Source: Poecilobothrus nobilitatus (lineage: Eukaryota > Arthropoda > Insecta > Diptera > Dolichopodidae). Taken from it: a stretch of DNA of 64,000 nt. Below the pieces are notes generated by a model. That model saw only the letters and a program-made list of their open reading frames with translations, ran no database searches and was not told the DNA's origin. The stretch is from assembly GCA_947095535.1 (NCBI GenBank), contig OX352772.1, forward strand, positions 251,553,946 to 251,617,945, in the 5' to 3' direction. Of this stretch, positions 1-10,596 are shown piece by piece (positions within the stretch are counted from its first letter, which is position 1; the number at the start of each line of letters is the position of its first letter). Position numbers and translations under genes: made by a program.

Positions 1-756
1 TAAATGGTACAATAGTAATTTAAATAGATTAAAAATGCAAAAAATAAATATGTATGAAAAAGCAAGATTCACAATTGATGTGAATGATTGGAATAATTAT
101 AAAAGAGTTAGAAATTTATATAAAAAAAATTTGAAATTTTAAAATAGATATAAGAATGCCAAAAATAGATAAGAACATAAAAGGGTATATCATGGTAACA
201 ATAAGTATAAGTGATAATCCATATCTGGACTTAGGTCAGATATTGGAGAAGATTATCTTATTCACAAAATATAAAAATGTAATGAAGTTAGCGCTAGCAT
301 AAAATGATAAAATATTTGAAGAAATTGAAATTAATAAATTTAAAACATTGTACAATGAGATAATTAATAATAATAATGAAATACATAAACTAAAAATATT
401 AATATATACCCCACCAATTGAATTTACGAATGATATAACAAAAGAAAGCATAATAAGAGAATTTCATGACACTCCACAAAGAGGTCACGCATGACGCAGG
501 TATAAAGAAAATTATATATAAAATAAAACAGCGATATATATGGAAAAACTTAAACAAAATGGTGAAAAGTCATATAAATAATTGTAAAAAATATGCTAAA
601 AATAAAATTATAAAACACATTAAAGAAAATCTCGTCATAACCAACACACCAACCGCAACTTTTGAACAAATAAGCATGCATACTGTAGGACCACTAAAAC
701 TTTGTAACAATTATAGATACATTTACCAACAGATTTTCAAACAAATACACAAATAA
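1..756 (+). pseudogene. Ty3/gypsy-type LTR retrotransposon pol remnant (RNase H to integrase zinc-binding domain)
   Basis: The first 450 bases read as the Asn/Lys-rich linker that follows RNase H in insect gypsy-type Pol proteins. The integrase N-terminal zinc-binding domain follows: the His pair lies in a frame ending near 485 (FHDTPQRGH), and the rest is in the frame 466-756, with a frameshift between them. The domain normally has an HHCC ligand set. Here the last pair reads C-K-K-Y, so the final cysteine is replaced by tyrosine. The frame then enters the start of the integrase core (a TVGP-like stretch) and stops at 756, before the catalytic residues. The same domain with an intact C-x2-C is present near 40.8 kb. 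This is a dead internal fragment without flanking LTRs in place. Confidence 0.75.
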
Positions 757-810
757 ATTATTTAAATTATTTGAAAAATTAAAAAAGCAAAAATGAGTAT
801 AAAAAAATCG

Positions 811-1109
811 AAGTGAATATGTCTGGAACATGGAGTAAACATATAAACTCATCGAGCTTTTTGAATTACATCCCAAAAAAATCTTAACGTTATTGCCAAT
901 CTTTCTGCAGCTCAAATTGATTCTCGCATGTTTGTGTTTTGTTTGTGAATATTTTGTTTAACTTTTCCTAGCAAAAAATTTAAATTTGAATGGGATATAC
1001 GTAAAAAACTTTTATACGAATTTGGATCATCAACTGTTAACTCGTTTAACAAATCTTTATAGAATCCAACAGTATGTCTTCTCTGAATCCATTCTCGAAC
1101 CCAATATTT
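811..1109 (-). pseudogene. PIF/Harbinger transposase (HARBI1-like) N-terminal remnant
   Basis: Reading the minus strand from 1109 gives a continuous peptide of about 65 codons beginning KYWVREWIQRR and running through a stretch matching the N-terminal region of HARBI1-like nucleases: a W-V-x-x-(W/F) start, an FLRIS-like segment and an NTNMRESI segment. A TGA interrupts it, then AAERLAITLRF follows. After LRF the frame jumps to FWDVIQ, which in family members lies further downstream, so an internal deletion has joined the two parts. Another TGA lies after this. No catalytic DDE residues are present. The identification rests on my recognition of the family pattern, and a profile search would settle it. 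Confidence 0.6.
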
Positions 1110-1688
1110 TCTATTTTTTTTATGATTTTTTTAATAATTAAATAACACACGCTAGCTGCCGTAGCTTTTAATTATTCGGAATTCATTTTTGAAATAACTG
1201 TTTGCAACAAACTAATCTATTTTGAACTCAATTATATTTATTACTCTCCCACACATCTGCCATATACAAAAATACGTAGATCGTGTAAACAGTCGCTAGA
1301 GAAAAATCTATATATCTACAAGAAATTTGTCTACCAATGTTTTCGTAAAGCGAATTTTCAGTAGAGTTTCACTCTCGTGTAAACAAATTTGGTAGAGTAA
1401 ACTTTTGTTTCCGTAGAGCTCTACCAATTTTAGTTTCACATGTGTATTTACCTTTAAGACATGAAAGAAGAAATAAATTAGACAGTCCTTATAATGGCCA
1501 TATAAAATATTAAAAACTGACAATGTAAATTCAGTAGGCAATAAAAATAAAAGACAAAAATAAATTAGTGCACAATAACAACCTTAAATTCTTCACTAAA
1601 GCAAAAATAATGCTAAACAATATATAGTAATAATAAAGATAAAAACAAAAATTGTAGAAATAACTATCAATATTAACAAAATATAATT
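1110..1688. other. AT-rich stretch without recognisable gene
   Basis: No frame here gives a recognisable protein. Several GTAGAG-type words recur between about 1340 and 1430. I see no terminal repeats. Confidence 0.4.
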
Positions 1689-3267
1689 ATACCCGTACGA
1701 TAGGATCGGGTATAATAAAATTACTCCTCCGTTTGTAACACCTCGAAATAAGCGAGCTAGATATACCTTCAAAGGTATGGATCGGATCAGAAAAAAATTC
1801 CAAGACTTTTGAGCCATGTCCGTCCGTCCGTCCGTCAGCACGCTAACTCAAAAACTAAGCAAGCTAGGATCTTGAAATTTACACAAAATATTCTGGGAGT
1901 AATTTGTAGGTTCCCTATTTTTTTTGGTTGAGTTTGGACCAAGCCTTAGGGTAGCTTTCGAACACCTAACTTTTAGATCCCCACATTTTTTTTGAAATAG
2001 AGCTATGAAATTTTAACTGCTGATAGATCTCACAAAAATATTAATTTTATTTTTAATAACTTTTTTTTGTAGCCCCACCCGTTACGGAGCTACAGCTCCC
2101 CAAAGGTTCAAAAAGGCTCTATATTTAAATTGTTATAGCACAAGTTGTGTAAGGTATATCTTCATTTTGAAAACGCCAAACGATTACTACTTTTATTAGC
2201 TTTAAAAGTATATATACAATAAATATATATTTGTGACATACGGTGTCTTAATTTACCGTTATGGGAAACTCAAATTTTACAAAATACTTTAACCCTTCTA
2301 TCTTCTAAACGGTTTAATTTGGAAACTTGAAATTTTTACAGAAGTTAGATCTTTAAAAATAAGTATGAGTCATTTCAGAAATTTTTTTTGTATCACCCCC
2401 CGTTTAGGAGCTGTAAGGGGTCAAAAACTGAAAATTTCCTATTTTTAAACAACTGTAACTTGAACACCTGTTAAAATTTTTTTGAAGTAATACACAAACA
2501 TTAAAGCTTCAACATTATAATCTTATTTCTGTTAATAACTTTTTTCAATAATATAGGGTTACTTTATAATTGACGAAAGTGTTACTTGATTTTTTCAAAT
2601 TTTCTAACAAATTTCTTTAAAACGAATTTTTTCCATTTTGTTATACTCGATAATTTGAAATTGTTGAGGATATAATGCGTAGTATAAAAAAATGTAAATA
2701 AATAAACAACATAACGGTTGCTTGAAGAATTTTTATTATTATTTATATGATATTGATATATATACATACTTATATAATATCATGTTTATTTACATATCGT
2801 ATATGTCACTAGTGAATGAATGATAAGAGTATATATGTATATTATATAGTGCCGTATTTACATACATATATGTATTTTATTGTACTTATAAGAAATTATT
2901 CTGTCAATAGAATATTTAAATATAATATAATATAATATTTAAAATTATATTTACTATTTTGTACTAAGTAAATTTAATATACATTTACCGCTTAGTATTA
3001 AATGGTACTATAGAATATTTGAAAAAGTTTTGGATTGATAATCGTTATGTGAAAGGTTAAAATCTGCTTTTGAAGAATGTACATATAAACATATAGTTTG
3101 AATATATGTACAACCCATAGTTCTAGAAATTATAAAATTCACCCAAATTATTTTAAAATACTAAAATATTAAAAAAATAATATTGTAGGCAGAGTGGCTG
3201 TGAACATACTAACGGTTCGTACGGGTATTTAAGAGTTGACAAAGGCAACTGTATTCTTCCTCGTTTT
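1689..3267 (+). mobile_element. DINE-like (Helentron-derived type) non-autonomous element, family A, most complete copy
   Basis: The left end is a hairpin (TATACCCG ... CGGGTATA, about 1689-1712), followed by the shared head: TTTGTAACACC, GCGAGCTAGATATA, and a (GTCC)n tract at about 1818-1835. The body has no long ORF. The tail at 3212-3265 has a CGGGTAT complement to the head, then a short hairpin AGTTG...CAACT, and ends in CTTCCTCG before a T-rich flank. Known DINE-1/HINE elements have subterminal inverted repeats, a (GTCY)n microsatellite and a 3' hairpin, which matches. There is no coding capacity; replication would depend on a Helentron elsewhere. The tail resembles that of the family B elements at 26.0 and 31.7 kb read on the other strand. 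Confidence 0.65.
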
Positions 3268-3500
3268 ATATTAATTTTATTTTATATATTACTTTATTTT
3301 TTTTTTATTTAAATAAACAAATTATTGATAAGATACTTATAAATAGTTATTCAGAAATATACAAAAACATATAAAAAAAAAATAAAATAAATAAAATGTT
3401 TTCGTTTTCGTATGTACAGACATGATTCTTTAAAAATATAAAAGAAAAAAGGACAACATTTTTTTATATAAAAATTTTTTTTTCTTTTTAACGGTGAGGG

Positions 3501-4121
3501 TAGTGGACGCACTACATTCGCTCCATATTTTCTCTAATACAATACTTGAACCACTTTTCTATATTTTTCAGTAGTACAATACTTGTACACTTAAACGTAT
3601 TCGCACAGGAATACAATACTTATCTTTTATCAATTCATTTTTCATTTTTACTTTTTATTTTTTTAAGTACAATTTAAAAAACTTACCTTTCAATTTAGCT
3701 TTTGATTTTATTTTACTTTTAAATTTGGAATTTCTCGACTCAGCAAAAAAATCCAAACAAAACAAAACAAACTATAGTATGTACTGTACAAACGTAAACT
3801 TCAGAATAAAAAAATAAGAACATTGTAAATATATACATAAATATAATTCTATATTGTTATATTTATATTCAGTTTATAATATAACGTGGGTATTCAAAAT
3901 ATATAGTTGTTCCCAACTGTCATTTGAAACCCTAATTAAAACATCTAGTTAAGTTCAACATAGTCTCAAATAAATATTTTGATAATTTATTTTTTTAACA
4001 AATAAAAATGCTGACTAACAATAATTTAAGCTTTATTTTTAAGTTTATGAAAAATGTAAGAAATAGAATAAGAAAAATAAAGTTTTTGTTTTGAACAGAA
4101 CTCTAAACGCTGAAGTTTATG
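3501..4121 (+). repeat. LTR-like segment related to the LTRs at 39.6 and 42.1 kb
   Basis: The sequence just before 3501 (ACGGTGAGGG after a T-rich run) parallels the sequence just before the 3' LTR at 42113 (ACGGTAAGGG). Both LTR-like segments then share a TAGTG...CACTAC...GCTCC start and repeated ACAATACTT words. At 4122 a TGACGCAGTCGGT motif resembles the serine-tRNA primer binding site used by some gypsy-group elements. The exact borders are uncertain, and the downstream end is inferred from that motif only. Confidence 0.4.
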
Positions 4122-4716
4122 ATTGACGCAGTCGGTTTTTATTACAATTTAGCGAAAAGATTTAGCTAATCGTACGAACCGTAGCATTAACATAAAAGAT
4201 TGTGTAACAAATTTTACTGTACTTACAGAATTATTACTATTTTTGAGTTTCTTTAATTAAAAACTAGAACTATAATAAATATTTGAAATAAAAAAAAATA
4301 ATAGTTTTAATAAGATCAAAAATTTTAAATTTAAGATCAAATAAAATAAAAAAGGAAAAATAAATTTAATTAGAACAATAAACAAAATTTTAAATTAAGA
4401 ATAAATTAAGTTCCCCGTTATAAACTAATATTACATTAAACTACCTACTTTAAAGTTATAATTACAGTGAAAAAAATTACCATACTAAATTGAAAAAAAA
4501 AACAATAGCAAAATACCACCATAATAAAAAAAAATTTTATTCTTAAATAAAAACTTATAAAAGTGATTACTCTCCAAAATATAATTAAGTATTGAATTAT
4601 TATTAAATACACCATCAGATAAACATTAGACGAGAAAAGAACCTGCAAGACAGAATTAAACAACAAATAATCAACAATCAACTTTACAAAAAAATCAATA
4701 CCAGATACAAATTTTA
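4122..4716. other. AT-rich stretch without recognisable gene
   Basis: Short ORFs on either strand are low-complexity Lys/Ile/Phe runs. I see nothing to annotate apart from the primer-site-like motif at its left end. Confidence 0.4.
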
Positions 4717-4944
4717 TTTTTTTTTTTTTTTTACGAGGGACGGTGGAAAACATCAAAAGTCACCCAAAGGAACTGCACGAGGTTCCTCTGAGTAGTGTTG
4801 GACTTTAACCAACCAAAACCACCCCCTTTAAAACCAAACTATAGGATTGGTCCTTTAATACATAATAATATAATGTACAGCTTGGTTTTGGGGAAAAGGA
4901 TGGGGGAAGGAATACTTGGGTGTTTGAATATAGGAAAATTGGGA

Positions 4945-7187
4945 TTATGGAGGATGAAGGGAAAAATTTGGATAGTTATTTTGAAGAAAGATGTTAGTGT
5001 TCTTCTTGTATTTCGATATATCGTACACAAATGAATTACCAACTTTTGGGAACACATGTGCGGGCATAAGGTTCCATAAACGCGACGTGCGCATGACAAA
5101 CGAATTCCCGAATGCTGTATTGCGCCATCTTGACAGTTCGACAGTGTATGGGTGGGAATCTGTTGCACTCCTCGTTTCACGTTGGAAAACTTTGAGTGGA
5201 GGCATCAATTGTTTTATTTCTTTAGAACAGGTGTTCACCCCTACAAGGTATCTATAAAAGAGGGTCAATGACCCAACAGTACGGCGATGGCAAAGTGGAG
5301 TGAGCGTTGAGGTAACACTGGGGTCGCCAATAAGGCGAATAACTCTGTTTTGCACTTTGTCGAGAAAACCCAGCGCTGTTTGGGGCGCTCCAGCCCAAAT
5401 ATGTGCATTATACTCCATTTTGGGCCTAATGTACATTTTATAGATGTTGAGAAGATCGGAAGGAGAGAAGTAAGCTTTACAGCGGTACAAGAAACCTAGA
5501 CATTTAGCAGCATCTTTAGCTATACCAAAAATATGATTTGACCAGGTCAATTTCTGATTTAACTCGATGCCCAGAATGTTTAAATCTGTTGAGTGCTGCA
5601 AAGCCTCACCCTGAAAAGTCAGGTTGGGTGTAGTAGTAGCTACTTTACGCGAGATTAAACAGCATTGCGTTTTTTTGGTGTTGAAATCAACTCTGTTGCT
5701 TTCACCCCATTTTTGGATTTTCGCTAAATCATTATTTAGCTCACTGATAGTGAAGTTTCTTGCTGTTCTATTAGTTTGGTGATTAATACCACAGCGGCTA
5801 TGAAATTCATAGGAAGCTACAAGGGTGCTGTCATCTGCGAAACTATGGATTGGATTGGAGGTAATTGAAAGTAGGTCATTGATAAATATTAAGAAGAGAG
5901 TGGGGAACAAAACCGATCCCTGAGGGACACCAGCATTAATTATAAAATTGTCAGATGAATAACCATCGGCAAGTACCCGAATCATGCGATTCGAAAGGAA
6001 ATCTCCAATCCATTTTAGAAAGACCCTACCTAGTCCTAACGCTTTGCATTTTGCTAATAAAGCATCATGCCAGACTCGGTCGAACGCTTTAGAAATATCC
6101 AGAGCCACTACATCAGATTCTCCAGAATGGTGAAGGCTGATATTCAACTTTTCGCAAAGGTAAGTCATGAGATCACCGGTTGAACGACGGGCTCTGAACC
6201 CGTATTGTCGATCATGAAGCAAACCTCTACGATCCAGATATTTTAAAAGCTTCTGGTTTATTATTTTTTCCATTACTTTTGAAAGAACCGAGGTTATAGC
6301 AATAGGACGGTAGTTAGAGGGATCGCTTTTATTACCTTTTTTTGGAATTGGGAAAACATGCGCAACCTTCCATTGGGTAGGGTGAATACCCGAAGTAAAG
6401 GAAAGATAGAAAAGGTTGCGTAGAGGTTTTGAAATACTTGAATAGGTATTTTTAAGAACCATGGTAGTGATACCATCTGGACCGGCTGATTTTTTTGCAT
6501 CAAGATTTTTCAAGATTTTCATCACTGCTCTTGTCCTAAAGTATATTTTACCGAAGGAGTAGTCAACTTCAGGAACAGTTGGTGGCTTTAAAGTTGACTG
6601 AGGCAGTGTCGAGTTGAAAGAGAACTGCTTGCCAAACAAGTTCGCTTTCTCTTTGGAATCTGACACAATCAAGTTATTAATATCAACAAGCGGAGGAAAA
6701 GAAGACCCGCTAGCGTCTTCTTTTAAACTTTTTGCAAATGACCAAAAGGATTTGCTATTCTTAGGCATGTGGATAAGTTTGCGTTTCAACTTTAGGTTGA
6801 ATAAGAATTTTTGCCTGTTGATAACTCTCTTGCACCTGTTTCGAACCACTATATAGTTTGCCCTGAGAGCCTCCGACCTATTGCTTTGATACAGTTTAAA
6901 AGCCTCCTCCTTTTTAAGGATGGCTTCACTGCAAATGCGGTTGAACCAAGATTTGGATTTCCGTTTAATAGTTCTCATGGAGTGAGGAATAAATAACCTC
7001 ATTCCAAGTAAAATTGTTTCACAAATCGTATTTGCAGCAAAGTCGACATTCCTATCGCGGAAACACAATGACCAATCAAAGGATCTGAAAAAACTGTTAA
7101 GACCCTCCCAGTTCGCATGGCTGTATCGCCTACTAATTTTCTGGAAGGAGTCCTTTGATTGGTAATTGGGCCTACCCGGAAACTTGT
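4945..7187 (-). pseudogene. LINE ORF2, reverse transcriptase part
   Basis: The frame is open from about 7187 down to the stop at 4945, with the first ATG at 7068 (707 residues). It catalyses target-primed reverse transcription of the element RNA. In order, from residue 1 of the 707: a basic linker, then SNYRPIAITS (motif 2), QYGFR (motif 3), ALDISKAFDRVWH near residue 323 (motif A, first catalytic Asp), GVPQGSVL (motif B), FADD near residue 409 (motif C, catalytic pair), a YNAHIWAG stretch and a C-terminal region without a zinc knuckle. All catalytic residues are present and there is no internal stop, which suggests a fairly young copy. It is cut off from the endonuclease by a frameshift near 7180, so it is not functional as one protein. 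Confidence 0.85.
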
Positions 7188-7895
7188 TTTAACTAAACAA
7201 TGGTCGGAGCCACACAGGGGGCAACCAACTGAAACCACATATTTTTCAGGGTGTGTGGTCAGGAACAGATCCAAGAGGTAGCTTTCTTGATCAGCACGAT
7301 CTGGGATCCTAGTGGGATTTTGGACAAGTTGAGAAAGGTGGAAAAGAGATGAGAATAGTTCAACTTGTTTCCCAATTGAGTTTTGACTCAGAGAAGTGTT
7401 ACTAGAAAAGTGAAGCCAGTCTCTATTATGAATAATGAAATCACCCGCCAGAACAATTTCAGTTCCTGGATACGAATCCAAAATTTCATTGATCTGGTTT
7501 GAGAGATTTTCAATTTCCACAACAGTTTCCTCTTCACTTGAGTTGGGTGATCTGTATAAGAAACAGAAATGTATGACTTGCTTTCTAACGAGGATTTTTA
7601 CCCAAACATAGTGGAAAGTTGGGCTAGAACATTTGAATTTATTAAGAGTGTTGAAAGCTGTGTCATTTTTAATATAGATGGCGATACCTCTTTTGGACAC
7701 GAAATGTGAAACGAGTGTGTAGCCAGTAATATTAAAATTATCATTCTGGCCGTTAACTTGAGTTTCACATAGGGCAAGAATTGCTGGTTTGCTAGAATTT
7801 AAATGGCAAGTGACAGCATCGAAATTCGTCTGTAAACCGCGTATATTGCAGAAATTTACATTAAAATTGGTAATTTTGTAAAATTTTAAGAATCA
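7182..7895 (-). pseudogene. LINE ORF2, AP-endonuclease part
   Basis: The frame is open from just after a TGA near 7896 and continues past the frameshift to 6999 as nonsense. Near the start is an NFCNIRGL segment typical of the first strand of these endonucleases, then CETQ (the catalytic Glu region), GDF (metal-binding Asp), and GSDHCLV (catalytic Asp-His) close to 7200. This domain nicks the insertion target. There is no ATG before the domain; the first possible start is a GTG at 7700, which lies inside the domain. The start is therefore lost or the element is truncated. The correct downstream frame is that of the reverse transcriptase, and the shift falls at about 7175-7190. Confidence 0.8.
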
Positions 7896-7898
7896 ATA

Positions 7899-9311
7899 AA
7901 AATCAAGTAAAAATCAGCAAATTAAAATTTATAATTAGATAAAAAAGTGAAATATCAAATTAAAATTTAAATTGATAAAGAAACGATAAAAATTATAAAA
8001 ATTATATGTGTATGATATGAATACCGCGAGCTTGACAACACAATTTATTTGTTAATTAAATTTAAAATTAAAATTAAATTAAATGTTTGCCTTGAATGTG
8101 CAAATGATTTATAAAACGTTAACAGTTTTTAGCAAACACTGTGAAGTGACCTTATTGAACGCAGTTACAACCAAAAACACACCCAAAGCAAACCTTACGT
8201 GCAATACAAAAAAGAAAAAAAGAGCACGTTATAGCAAATAAAGTTATTGATTAATTAAGTTGATTTTTAAAATAATAGTAAAATTTACAATAATATTAAA
8301 CTCTTCTCAAGATCTTTTATGATAAAGTAAAAGTAAATTATAATAAGTAAATACCACCAGAAATTACAAATTAAAATTACTGTTTAAGTTATGGTGGTAT
8401 TGATTATTGAGAAGAGAAGAATTAGAACACTGACATCTATCAAGGGGATGGAGTGAGAAGGATATTGTTTTTGCTCTGTTTACAACTAGGAGATGTTAGA
8501 AAGAAAAGAACAGAAAAAAAAAAATAAAATTAAAATTAATTAATTGTAAACAAAGCAACCGCGCGCGTTGAATTAAGAAAAATTTTTTTTTTAAAAATAA
8601 AATAAAATAAATTAGTCAATATACTAAATATTAAATAAATATATAAAACAAAAAAAAAAAAAAAAAAAAGTTGAATTAAATAACAAAAGATAAAAAATGT
8701 GATATTAGAAAGATAAATAAATGTGATATTAAAAAAAAAAAAAAAAAGAAATGTGTTATTAAAAAGCAAAATCAAAAGTACTTATCTTACTGCCGCCATT
8801 GGGAGTGCAGCCAAGTTTTTAAACATGTATTATATTTATTTTGCACCTTTTACTTTACACATAATTAAAATTAAAACAAACAAAATAAAAAATAAAAAAA
8901 AAACAAGTGAATTTATTAGTTAAATTAAGATTAAAATTAAAATAAAATAGATTAAGGTAAATTTAAAAGTTAAGTAGATATTATTTATATTTTTAATTAT
9001 TCTAAATGATGTTGTCAAACCGACGGTCAAAACCGAATTGTCAAAACCGAATAAACCAGCTTTTCATCAAAAAAAAAAATCAAAAGAAAAATAAGTTAAA
9101 TCGGTAAGCTTAGTAATTTAATTTTACAATTATTTTATAGTTTTATTAATTAAGTCAAATTTTCTGTAGTATTGTTTGAAAACAAAATAAAATATAAATT
9201 TAAATTAAAATAAATTATTTAAATTAATTTAATATAACTATAATAATACTAATCTAGTTAACAAAAAAAAAAAAATTATTTTTAAATTTGTCAACTGAAA
9301 CATAAACCAAA
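7899..9311. other. AT-rich, A-tract-rich stretch; small nested inverted repeats
   Basis: This would be the upstream side of the LINE, but no ORF1 is visible. Long A runs occur at about 8650-8670 and 8730-8747. Nested inverted repeats lie at 8301-8310/8407-8416 (CTCTTCTCAA and its complement) and 8351-8359/8392-8400 (ATACCACCA and its complement), possibly a tiny MITE. Nothing else is supported. Confidence 0.35.
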
Positions 9312-9640
9312 AAAAATAAATAAAAAAAATTTAAAAAAAAAACAGCTTTTTTGAACTAAAAAGTAGGAAATAAATTTTTAATAGCAAATTTTGCTGTAAT
9401 TTTCTAAACTATATTGTTACAATCGAGATTTCTTTGAAAAAGTTTATTTCAATATGTCAAATATATATATAAATATAAGTATATATAAGTTTTAAAGTCT
9501 GTGAAATTAATATAAAAGCTGGAGGCAAAATTTAAAAATATAAGTTTATAGTTATGCGTTTGTTGCCTCCAGCTTTTTTTTTAATTTCACAGACTTTAAA
9601 ACTTATATATACTTATTTTTATATATATATTTATGTTAAA
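9312..9640. repeat. Long hairpin (foldback-like) repeat, left copy, one arm truncated
   Basis: The left arm from about 9312 contains TTGAACTAAAAAGTA, AAACTATATTGTTACAAT and CTGGAGGCAA. The right arm (9563-about 9640) is its inverted copy but ends after the part equivalent to TGTCAAAT. The loop (about 9529-9562) is the reverse complement of the loop in the copy at 23851-24330, so the two whole hairpins are inverted relative to each other. No ORF is present. Confidence 0.8.
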
Positions 9641-10596
9641 TATATATATAAAAATAGCTAACTGTTAAAAAATAGCTTTAATAATTACAAATTCAAATTA
9701 GTCGTTGGAATTTAATTAATAATAAAAACAAAAATCTTTCTCTGAAAGCTTTATAGTACATACTTATGTTGCAATTATTTTACACTCAATTTATTTTACA
9801 CTCTATCGTTCATTCATTTTAAAACTAAATTTGGAAATGGAGGAAGAAAATACGTTAGATAAAAGTAAAGTAATTCTTAATTTCATTGGACAAGTAACGG
9901 AAAACCTTTAACCTAAACTTTTGACGGAAAAAATGAAAACTATCTTCCAGAATTTATTGAAAGGATAGAAAATCTTATTCCAACTAAAAATTTATTTGAT
10001 GCTTGTGCTAAGAACTTGCTGTTATGGTACGTTAGAGATAAAATAACAGGCGAAGCAAAAATAACCTTAAGACGGCACGGTAATGTAGTTGACTGGACTG
10101 AAATTAACAAATTTTTATAAAAAATTACGGTGAAAAACTCACATCAAATATTTTAATAGATAAAATACGCTATAGTAGAGTTAAAACTAATATAGAAGAC
10201 TATTATAATACTATTACCAAATATTTATATGGCTTAATAACTGTCAAATCTTAAGTAAAAGTTCAGCGGTTTAAACCCTGGCAAGTAATAAACGAATAGT
10301 CTTAGAAAAATTAGTCTTAGAAATAGTCTTAGAACCTGCTCGTAGTGTTATTTTTAGCAGGAATGCTGAATCAAATGATAAAGCTTGCGAAATTATCTTT
10401 GAAGGTGAATATCAACACTTAGGTCCCAATTATAGTTATTATAAATAAAATAAAAACAAAAGAAATCAAAATAATTCATAGTTTTTTAACTCTTCAAATA
10501 CAGGAAACTTTCGTAATTACAACTCTTTGTCAAATCGACTCAACTTTTCAGCAAACAATAAGAATAACAATATAATAATAATTTTTATAACAATTA

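Larger units (their letters stand above)
4718..7898 (-). mobile_element. Non-LTR retrotransposon (LINE, Jockey/CR1-like), ORF2 nearly complete
   Basis: The element runs right to left. Its 3' end is marked by a run of T at 4717-4733, which is the poly(A) tail on the element's own strand. It encodes an apurinic-type endonuclease followed by reverse transcriptase, separated only by one frameshift. No ORF1 with zinc knuckles is visible upstream (right), so the copy is 5'-truncated or its first ORF has decayed. Related but more decayed copies lie at 12.2-13.1 and 17.7-18.6 kb. Confidence 0.85.

Noticed and set aside
3212..4182. 12-bp inverted repeat ACGGTTCGTACG (3212-3223 and 4171-4182) as ends of a 970-bp element
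   Set aside because: The left one belongs to the tail of the DINE-like element at 1689-3267; the right one is too isolated to define an element.
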